A stretch of DNA of 20,694 nucleotides, taken from contig CAZOGL010000029.1 of the NCBI GenBank assembly GCA_964579575.1, forward strand, positions 1 through 20,694. The letters run 5' to 3'. The position numbers and the translations under genes were made by a program. Below, in pieces: positions 14,704 through 20,694 of this stretch. How positions within the stretch are numbered: the first letter of the stretch is position 1; every line of letters starts with the position of its first letter. The notes below the pieces were generated by a model. It did no database searches, was not told the DNA's origin, and saw nothing but the letters and a program-made list of their open reading frames with translations. This DNA is from CAVEFW01 sp964579575 (GTDB taxonomy: Bacteria; Actinomycetota; Coriobacteriia; Coriobacteriales; Eggerthellaceae).

Positions 14704-16390
14704 GTTTCAATCGCCGATAGATTTCAAGGCCATCCTTGATGAGGCTATGGATTTGAACAAGGCGAAGGGGACGTCGGTCTCCGTGAGCGTCTATATCGAC
14801 GACTCTGCGGCTGACGACGTCATCGCATTTACGCGCAACGCCTATGCGAGCGCAGCGGCAAATGCGCGCATCTCCATCGCGTACCTGTCCAATGCCGATT
14901 TCATCATCAACGAAGCCGACGATTTTGCCGTTATCGTTGCCGGGCGCGATATCCGCGTCGGGGCGCGGGCGGAGGAGCTTCGCCTCGCGGGCATTCCTGC
15001 CATGATCGTGACCACCTCTCCCAACCTTGTCGAGAAGGTCGCAAAAGAACAGGAACATCCCATTCCTAACGGCGATATCGTTAATCCCGAGGTCTTGACG
15101 GTCCAAGATTCCGAGGCCGCAGAGATTTTGGCGAGCCTCCCCATCAATGCCGGGGCCGACCAACATCCCGTATACGAGCAAGACGATGAGCAAGACGATG
15201 AGGCGTCTGCCCATCAAGACGGAGTGATGGTCGACATCGAGGAGGTGCTCGAGGCCCCCAAGTCCGATCCCACACGCGTGGAAGTGGATGGGCGAGATGG
15301 GGCCGCGGCGGCGGGCGAGGGGTCCGCGGCGGCGGGCGAGGCCACCGAGGGTGTTGAGGCGACGGTCGGCGAGGAGCCAGCAGACGGTGACGCTGCTGAG
15401 GCGGCGGGTGAGGACGCTGTTGGGACGACGGCGAACGCGGACGCGAACACGAACGCGGACGCCCAAGATGAGGTCACAGGCACTCTTCGCACTACTGGTC
15501 CCGCGCGTAGCGGGTTGTTCTCCTCTCTGGTGAGCAAGGCGAGCGCCACTGCGGGCAAGTTGCGCAGAACTGCCGCTGCTGCCGTCGCGAGCGCTACCGA
15601 GGTAGAGGAGCCTGTCAATCCGTTCCTCGCTGATGTTCCGGAGGGCCTCGACGCCGATTGCCCCATGAACGAGGAGAACACGCGGCTTATGTCGGTCCGC
15701 ATGGGCAAATGGGTCATTGCGACATGCAAGGACAAGGCGTTGCCCCTGTCTTTGGCTTTCCCGTTTGTGCGTCGTCCTTATGCCAACGAGATTGTCAACG
15801 TCACTTCGGTGCAAAACGCTGGTATCGGCGCCGTTCTGTTCATCCCCGGGGCTGACATGCCTATCATGACTCTCAACCAGGCCAAGATGTTGCTCCAGAT
15901 CGCTGCGGCATACGGCCAACCTATGACCTTCGAACGTGCGAAGGAGCTTGCCGCTGTGGTCGCGGGAGGATTTTCTTGCCGCAGCCTCGCTCGCCAGGTT
16001 GTGGGTATCTTGCCGGCGGGCGGATGGGTCGCCAAAGGCGTCATTGGCTATACCGGCACCCTTGCGATGGGCAAGGCGGCCATCGAGTATTTCGAGTCCG
16101 GTGCCGGCCTTGTGGGCGTCGCCGGTCTGACATCCAAGTTGACCGGTGCGGTGCAAAAGGCGGTCTCCCAAGCGATGGGAGAGCCTGCCGAGGAAGAGGA
16201 GCCCGAGGAGAAGGACCCCATGGAGCGTGTCATCGAGGCCGCCCAACGTGCCACGAAGTTTGCGGGTGCCGCCTCTGCCACGGTGGCCCCCATGGCCCAA
16301 ACCGTTGCGAAGACTGCCGTTTCCTCCTTTGCGGATGGGGCAAACTCCATTTTGTCGTCTTTGAGCGGTTCTCGCCGACAATCGAAGTAG
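14696..16390 (+). CDS. DUF697/YcjF-like protein with long acidic linker
   Basis: A 564-residue protein of unknown function. Residues 1 to about 130 look like a compact alpha/beta domain (alternating strands such as VSVSVYIDD, FAVIVAGRD, IPAMIVTT). About 150-270 is a low-complexity acidic, Ala/Gly-rich linker; its DNA has internal repeats such as an 18-bp motif at 15302 and 15323. The region 385-480 (MTLNQAKMLLQIAAAYGQP, then RAKELAAVVAGGF, RSLARQ, and GKAAIEYFESG) resembles DUF697, found in YcjF and on the tails of some GTPases. No GTPase P-loop was found. It starts with GTG at 14696, five bases after AAGGAG (14685-14690), overlapping rodA by 8 bp, so it is translationally linked to the elongasome genes. 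A membrane-associated role is inferred only. Confidence 0.8.
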   Translation: MAKFQSPIDFKAILDEAMDLNKAKGTSVSVSVYIDDSAADDVIAFTRNAYASAAANARISIAYLSNADFIINEADDFAVIVAGRDIRVGARAEELRLAGIPAMIVTTSPNLVEKVAKEQEHPIPNGDIVNPEVLTVQDSEAAEILASLPINAGADQHPVYEQDDEQDDEASAHQDGVMVDIEEVLEAPKSDPTRVEVDGRDGAAAAGEGSAAAGEATEGVEATVGEEPADGDAAEAAGEDAVGTTANADANTNADAQDEVTGTLRTTGPARSGLFSSLVSKASATAGKLRRTAAAAVASATEVEEPVNPFLADVPEGLDADCPMNEENTRLMSVRMGKWVIATCKDKALPLSLAFPFVRRPYANEIVNVTSVQNAGIGAVLFIPGADMPIMTLNQAKMLLQIAAAYGQPMTFERAKELAAVVAGGFSCRSLARQVVGILPAGGWVAKGVIGYTGTLAMGKAAIEYFESGAGLVGVAGLTSKLTGAVQKAVSQAMGEPAEEEEPEEKDPMERVIEAAQRATKFAGAASATVAPMAQTVAKTAVSSFADGANSILSSLSGSRRQSK

Positions 16391-16396
16391 GTTCTC

Positions 16397-18602
16397 ATGA
16401 CTGATTTGTGGCCCCGTATCGAGCCCTTGCTTGCTCGTGTTGAGCGTCCTGCGCGGTACTTGAACCACGAGTTCGGCTGCGTCTACAAACCCGAGGCGGA
16501 CTTCCGCTTTTGCATGGTGTATCCGGATACCTATGAACTTGGGCAAGCGAACCAGGCTTTGCGCATCCTTGTCAATTGTGTAAACCGTTGCGATGGCATA
16601 GCCGCCGAGCGTGCGTTTTTGCCAGCGCCCGACATGATTGACCTGATGCGCGCAGAGGGTATCCCCCTGTTCAGCATCGAGAGTTGCGCCCCTCTTGGTG
16701 AGTTCGATGTGATTGGAATCACCTTGCCCCATGAGCTTGCCGCGTCCAACGTCCTTGAGGTCCTCGATTTGGCAGGCATCCCGTTGCGCACGGCGGATCG
16801 GTGCGAGAGCGACCCTATCATCGTCGCAGGTGGTCCTTGTGCCTTCAACCCGGAGCCCTACGCTCCCTTCTTCGACGTGATTAGCATCGGCGAGGGTGAA
16901 CAGATGACTCCCGAGCTTTGTATGACCGTGAAGCGTTTGCGCAATGCAGGGGCGAGTCGTGCCGATATCTTGCGCACCTTGGCGCTTGAGGTCAAGGGGT
17001 CCTATGTGCCGTCGTTGTACCGTTGGCGCGAAGAGGGAGAAGCCCAAGAGGCAGGTTCTTGGATCGAGCCGCTTGAGGAGGGGTTGCCGACCACCATCGA
17101 GAAGCGCGTGTTCGAAGGGTTTGCTCAAAGCTCAGGGTGGGAGCCCAACATCGTTCCCTTCACCGAGGTCGTCCATGACCGCCTCAACGTGGAGGTCTTG
17201 CGCGGATGTGCGCGTGGGTGTCGTTTTTGCCAGGCAGGCATGATGTATCGTCCCGTCCGTGAGCGTAGCGCCGACAACATCGTCGACAGCGTTATCACTG
17301 GCTTGGCCGAGACCGGCTATGACGAGGTGAGCCTGACCTCTCTGTCCTCCACGGACCACTCCCAAATCTTTGACATCCTGACGCGTGTCAATGACGCATG
17401 CTCTGGTCGCGGCATCCGCGTGTCCGTTCCTTCCCAACGTCTCGATTCCTTTGGCGTAGAGATGGCCCACCTGGTCGCGGGTGCGAAAAAAGGCGGCCTT
17501 ACCTTTGCCCCGGAGGCCGGCACGCAACGTTTGCGCGACGTGATCAACAAGAATGTGACCGAGGAGGACCTGTTCGGGGCGCTTGACGCAGCTATCGAAG
17601 CGGGTTGGCGCCGTTGCAAGCTGTATTTCATGATTGGCTTGCCCACGGAGACCGACGAAGATATCAAGGGTATCGCGTCCTTGAGCCAACGCGTCCTTGA
17701 CCACATGCGCAAAATCGTCCCCCCCGATCAACGTGGTGCGCTTCAGGTTTCTATCTCTTGCGCCCTGTTCGTTCCCAAGGCCCAAACCCCGTTCCAATGG
17801 GATGGCCAGATCGATCCTGAGGAGGCGTGGCGCCGCGTGACCCTGTTGCGCAACAGCGTGAAGTATCGTGCCATCCGCGTCGGTTGGCACGATCCTGCCA
17901 CCAGCTTCGTGGAGGCGGTCATGAGCCGCGGCGGGCGTGAGTGCGCCGATTGGGTCGAGGAGGCGTGGCGACGTGGTGCTCGTTTCGACGCGTGGACCGA
18001 GTTGTTCAAGAAGGAAGCGTGGCAAGAGGCGGCCAAGGTTTGCGGCATCGATACCGACGAGGTAGCACAACGTGCCTTTGACGTGGACTATGTCTTGCCT
18101 TGGAGCCATATCTCCACCGGCGTCTCTACGAGGTTCTTGGCTCATGAGCGCAAGAAGGCGGATGCTGGGAGGACCACGCCGGATTGCACGTTCGAGAAGT
18201 GCGTCGGTTGTGGTGCGTGCCAGGCGTTGGGCTATGACAACGAGCTTGCCGCCCCGCGCATCAGCAAAGGTTCCAACGCCGCGCAACCCGGTGTTGGGGC
18301 TCCAGTTGCGGATGGAGCCGTTGACGTGCGCGCCGTCCCCGATGATGGGGCTCCTGTGGCGGATGAAGCCGTTGCCGGGCGCGTCGTTCCCGATGCTGAG
18401 GCTCCTGTGGCGGAAGATCTGNNNNNNNNNNNNNNNNNNNNNNNNNNNNNNNNNNNNNNNNNNNNNNNNNNNNNNNNNNNNNNNNNNNNNNNNNNNNNNN
18501 NNNNNNNNNNNNNNNNNNNNNGATGCTGAGGCTCCTGTGGCGGAAGATCTGGGTGGAGACTCTGCTTTGGAGGACCAGGCGAGGGGAGAGGAGGAGATCT
18601 AG
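16397..18602 (+). CDS. B12-binding-like/radical SAM protein, TIGR03960-like (spans a gap)
   Basis: A radical SAM enzyme of unknown substrate. The N-terminal half has a cobalamin-binding-like Rossmann region (VYPDTYELGQANQAL, VAGGPCAFNPEP). The cluster motif is Cys271-x3-Cys275-x2-Cys278 (RGCARGCRFCQAG), followed by the radical SAM barrel (SLTSLSSTDH, FAPEAGTQRLR). A cysteine cluster (KCVGCGACQ) lies near the C-terminus, as in relatives. After it comes a low-complexity tail of 17-residue repeats. As written, 100 N at 18422-18521 break the frame. Joining the identical 30-bp flanks gives 691 residues ending at TAG 18600-18602. The Shine-Dalgarno is weak; the ATG lies 6 bp after the DUF697 gene. 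It is directly followed by its DUF2344 partner, to which it is fused in some bacteria. Confidence 0.9.
18296..18421 (+). repeat. 51-bp in-frame tandem repeat in the radical SAM tail
   Basis: Units start at 18296, 18347 and 18398, exactly 51 bp apart, with about 2.5 copies before the gap. They encode 17-residue repeats of the form GAPVAD-x-AV-x-x-R-x-VPD. The period is a multiple of three, so the frame is kept. The copy number could be higher if the gap hides more units. Confidence 0.88.
18422..18521. other. Assembly gap (100 N) inside the radical SAM gene
   Basis: Exactly 100 N. The 30 bases before it (18392-18421) are identical to the 30 after it (18522-18551). Merging restores an open frame to 18602. 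Because the flanks are repeat units, a collapsed or longer array is equally possible. Confidence 0.95.
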
Positions 18603-19238
18603 ATGGCTTGTGAGTTGCCCCGTTTCATCGTTCGTTGCACCTTTTGCAAACAGGGTCGTCTTGCCATGTTGTCCCACTTGGAGGTGGCGTGTGCTCTTGA
18701 GCGTGCCGTCCGTCGCGCGAACTTGCCTTTTGGAATCTCCCAAGGATTCTCGCCCCATATGTTGCTCCACTTTGGAGCCGCCCTTCCTGTGGGTGTTGGC
18801 GGCACTTGCGAAATTTTCGACCTGACGCTGCGTGAGTACATGGCCCCTGACAAGGTCCTTGAGGCGTTGCAAAAGGCGAGCGTGCCCGATCTTATGGTTT
18901 TGGAGTGTACCTACATTGACAAGAAGGCGAAAGCGGCAAGCATCGCTTATCCAATCAGCACCTACCTCGTGCGCTTTACGGATTCCGCTGAGGGCCTTGT
19001 GTTTCCTGAGACGGTGACTGTCGTTCGCAAAAAGAAGGAGAAGACCCTCGTGGTTTCGGAGTTTCTCGTGGGCGAACTTCAAATCAAGGGGAATGCCGCC
19101 CTGTTCTCCTTGGAGGCAAAGCAGACCGGCTCTTTGCGACCTGATCGCTTGCTTGAGGCGGCCCTTGCGGACTTTAACGCGACCAGGGAGGGCAATCCTC
19201 TCTCGATTGTGAGCTGCACCCGCGTCGCCCAACATTAG
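18603..19238 (+). CDS. DUF2344 / TIGR03936-like radical SAM-associated protein
   Basis: A 211-residue protein that accompanies the TIGR03960-type radical SAM enzyme, separate here and fused in other lineages. The family's N-terminal pattern is clear: FCKQGRLAMLSHLEVACALERAVRR is followed by LPFGISQGFSPHMLLHFGAALPVGVGG (about residues 14-67). The biochemical role is unknown; it may bind or present the substrate. The ATG directly abuts the TAG of the radical SAM gene, with GGAGGAG at 18590-18596 inside that gene, indicating coupled translation. It is the last gene of the cluster. Its final codons (from 19209, encoding SCTRVAQH) are the first unit of the tandem array that follows. Confidence 0.9.
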   Translation: MACELPRFIVRCTFCKQGRLAMLSHLEVACALERAVRRANLPFGISQGFSPHMLLHFGAALPVGVGGTCEIFDLTLREYMAPDKVLEALQKASVPDLMVLECTYIDKKAKAASIAYPISTYLVRFTDSAEGLVFPETVTVVRKKKEKTLVVSEFLVGELQIKGNAALFSLEAKQTGSLRPDRLLEAALADFNATREGNPLSIVSCTRVAQH

Positions 19239-19379
19239 GTGCAACGGGAGACTGTGAGCTGCACAGGCATCTCCCAGCTTGCGCCGCGACGAGGCAGGTC
19301 CTAAGTACACTGTGCGTCGCCCAACGCTAGGTGCAACGGGAGACTGTGAGCTGCACCCGCGTCGCCCAACACTAGGTGC
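19209..19379 (+). repeat. 45-bp repeat array starting inside the DUF2344 gene
   Basis: A 45-bp unit at 19209-19253 starts over at 19254-19264, is lost in a diverged stretch (19265-19313), then resumes at 19314-19345 and 19346-19379. Each conserved unit carries TAG in the same CGCCCAAC-xx-TAG context (19236, the real stop; 19328; 19373). TGCACC (19215-19220) can pair with GGTGCA (19238-19243), placing the stop at the edge of the loop; the later copy at 19352-19380 keeps five of these pairs. No gene is supported between 19239 and 19542. Confidence 0.82.
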
Positions 19380-19400
19380 GACGCGCTCATAAATAACAAG

Positions 19401-19436
19401 AAGGGGTGGCGAGATTATTCAATCCCGCCACCCCTT
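19401..19436. terminator. Bidirectional hairpin terminator between convergent genes
   Basis: AAGGGGTGGCG (19401-19411) pairs perfectly with CGCCACCCCTT (19426-19436). Inside it GATT/AATC (19413-19416/19421-19424) extends the stem after one mismatch, leaving a 4-nt loop. On the - strand the stem is followed by a T-rich run (CTTGTTATTTAT); on the + strand by ACTTATAGGGTTTT. It suits the ends of both the mre cluster and ilvE. Confidence 0.85.
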
Positions 19437-19465
19437 ACTTATAGGGTTTTATGTTGCGTCAAAGG

Positions 19466-19549
19466 CTACGTGTGAGGGTCGCTGCTAGGGCTACGTGCAA
19501 GAACTTCGTGCGAGGACTACGTGCAACGGCCGCGCGTTGGAGCTACATG
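19466..19549 (-). repeat. 25-26 bp repeat array starting at the ilvE stop codon
   Basis: On the + strand CTACGTG or its variant CTACATG occurs at 19466, 19491, 19517 and 19543, spaced 25, 26 and 26 bp. Read on the - strand every unit begins with CACGTAG or CATGTAG, so each carries a TAG; the one at 19545-19543 is the ilvE stop. In the unit next to the gene, CAACG (19524-19528) pairs with CGTTG (19535-19539). The rest of each unit is diverged. Sequence and period are unrelated to the array on the other side of the terminator. Confidence 0.78.
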
Positions 19550-20580
19550 ACCTTGACGACCCAGCCTTCGGGGCCTTCGATCTTGCCTGCCTGGATGTCG
19601 ACGAGTGTGGCACGGAGCTCCTTCATGACCGGACCAGAGCACTCAGCGCCATTGGGGAAGGTGATAATCTCGCCGTTGTTGTCAATATGGCCAACAGGGC
19701 TGATGACGGCAGCAGTACCACAAAGGCCGCACTCGACAAAGTCGCCGTTGCGAACCTCCTCGAACTTCACAGGACGCTCGATGACGTTCAGCTTCAGGTA
19801 GTCCTTCGCAACGACCACGAGAGAGCGACGGGTGATAGAGGGGAGGATGGAGTCGGTCGCGGAACACGGGACGATGAGGTTGCCCTCCTTGTCCACGAAC
19901 AGAATGTTTGCGCCGCCGGTCTCCTCGACGTAGGTGCGGCTTTGGGAGTCAAGGTACATGTTCTCGGCATAGCCCTTGGCATGTGCCTCCATGCCCGACT
20001 TGAGGCTCATGGCGTAGTTCAGGCCGGCCTTAATGTTGCCGGTGCCATGGGGTGCGGCACGGTCATACTCCGCGATTCCCAAAGTCACAGCCGTGTCGCC
20101 GCCCTTGAAATAGGGGCCAACCGGGGTGACGAGGATGCGGAACTGATACTCGTCAGCAGGTTTGACGCCGATGACGTCGCCTGTTGCAATCATGAAGGGA
20201 CGGACATACAACGTGGCGCCGGAGCCAAAGGGCGGGACCCATGCTGCGTTGGCGCGCACGACTTGCTTGACAGCCTCCACGAAACGATCTTCGGGGAAGG
20301 GGGGCATGCAAAGACGTTCGGCGGAGTCGGCCATTCGCTTTGCGTTGAGGTCGGGACGGAAGCACACGATGCTGCCATCCTCGGTGGTGTATGCCTTGAG
20401 ACCCTCGAAAACTTCCTGGCAGTAATGGAAGATACCAGCGCACTCACTCATCACAAGCGTATGGTCTTCGGTGAGGTTGTCCTCTCCCCAAGCGCCATCC
20501 TTGTAGTTGCAATAGTAGCTGAAGTCGGTCTTCATGTAGGAGAAGGGAAGGGAAGCCCAATCGATATCCTTCTTTTCCAT
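19543..20580 (-). CDS. ilvE: Branched-chain amino acid aminotransferase
   Basis: A 345-residue PLP enzyme for the last step of leucine, isoleucine and valine synthesis (and first step of breakdown), using glutamate as amino donor in the cytoplasm. It belongs to the fold-type IV, long BCAT group: EVFEGLKAY (56-64), the PLP lysine Lys184 in GTGNIKAGLNYA, then TYVEETGGANILFV and GLCGTAAVISPVG. The start is ATG at 20580, with GGAGGT seven bases upstream (20588-20593 on +). A TTG five codons earlier overlaps that ribosome site and is rejected. The gene is convergent with the mre cluster, and its stop lies in the first unit of a tandem array. Confidence 0.95.
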   Translation of the reverse strand: MEKKDIDWASLPFSYMKTDFSYYCNYKDGAWGEDNLTEDHTLVMSECAGIFHYCQEVFEGLKAYTTEDGSIVCFRPDLNAKRMADSAERLCMPPFPEDRFVEAVKQVVRANAAWVPPFGSGATLYVRPFMIATGDVIGVKPADEYQFRILVTPVGPYFKGGDTAVTLGIAEYDRAAPHGTGNIKAGLNYAMSLKSGMEAHAKGYAENMYLDSQSRTYVEETGGANILFVDKEGNLIVPCSATDSILPSITRRSLVVVAKDYLKLNVIERPVKFEEVRNGDFVECGLCGTAAVISPVGHIDNNGEIITFPNGAECSGPVMKELRATLVDIQAGKIEGPEGWVVKVM

Positions 20581-20642
20581 CGCGCACACCTCCAAAATGG
20601 TTGTTAGCTGCTGAAAGCGCAGACGTTTTACGTATTCAGGTG

Positions 20643-20648
20643 ATTGTA
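20643..20648 (-). promoter_or_regulatory. Possible -10 box of ilvE
   Basis: TACAAT on the - strand (ATTGTA at 20643-20648 on +), about 63 bp before the ATG. No clear -35 was found, and the upstream region runs to the window edge. No T-box or attenuator-like leader was seen in the 100 bp available. Confidence 0.3.
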
Positions 20649-20694
20649 CCGCTAGAAAGGCCCGCTTGCGTTACAGTCTCGTGAAAAGTGCGAG

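Noticed and set aside
14633..17128. An 831-codon open frame on the - strand
   Set aside because: Antisense to the DUF697 and radical SAM genes, composed of low-complexity mirror sequence, with no family features.
1..19549. The tandem arrays as CRISPR
   Set aside because: Units are contiguous with no unique spacers between conserved repeats, and no cas genes are present.
20581..20595. TTG start for ilvE
   Set aside because: It overlaps the Shine-Dalgarno of the ATG at 20580.
19495..20607. A 370-codon + strand frame opposite ilvE
   Set aside because: The - strand frame is an unmistakable BCAT with all motifs; the + frame is its shadow.
1..20694. Defence island, prophage, transposon or biosynthetic gene cluster
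   Set aside because: All larger frames are accounted for by housekeeping, cell-wall and surface genes. No transposase, integrase, tRNA, nuclease or synthase was found.

Overview
The window looks like part of the chromosome of a moderately high-GC, Gram-positive actinobacterium, most likely a Coriobacteriia (Eggerthellales/Coriobacteriales-type gut or oral anaerobe). That placement is an inference from gene content and order: ndk near an mreBCD-mrdA-rodA cluster that runs on into a split radical SAM pair (TIGR03960-like plus TIGR03936/DUF2344-like). No rRNA or other phylogenetic marker is present to confirm it.

Layout. Bases 1-279 hold a short 17-bp tandem array and an intergenic region. Bases 280-2692 carry a cyclophilin peptidyl-prolyl isomerase, a TPR protein with one membrane anchor, and ndk, all on + and closely spaced. 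A repeat tract broken by a 100-N gap follows. Next come a large secreted protein (3108-6071) with beta-helix-like repeats, GLUG-type repeats, a cohesin-like module and a type I dockerin, ended by a classic intrinsic terminator, and then asnB (6243-8365, crossed by a second 100-N gap). A 31-34 bp tandem array separates asnB from an eight-gene, tightly packed + strand cluster (8707-19238): mreB, mreC, mreD, mrdA (PBP2), rodA, a DUF697/YcjF-like protein, a radical SAM protein (crossed by a third 100-N gap) and its DUF2344 partner. The window ends with a convergent ilvE on the - strand. A bidirectional hairpin terminator lies between the two convergent genes.

Function. The mre/mrd/rod genes encode the elongasome for side-wall peptidoglycan synthesis: MreB filament, MreC/MreD membrane partners, PBP2 transpeptidase and RodA glycosyltransferase. 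The downstream genes are probably co-transcribed with it. The remaining genes are housekeeping (PPIase, NDK, AsnB, IlvE) plus one accessory surface protein.

Most unusual signal. Short tandem arrays, different in sequence at each locus, sit at the 3' ends of transcription units. In the asnB, ilvE and DUF2344 arrays the repeat begins inside or at the end of the coding sequence, and each well-preserved unit carries a copy of the stop triplet in the same context. In the asnB array, TAG is followed at once or after one base by a small hairpin, six times over. On the convergent side, two unrelated stop-bearing arrays flank one shared terminator. All three assembly gaps fall in or beside such repeats. 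Two of the gaps are flanked by identical sequence (55 bp and 30 bp) and look like unmerged overlapping contig ends; merging them restores complete asnB and radical SAM reading frames. I found no CRISPR, mobile element, defence island or biosynthetic cluster.
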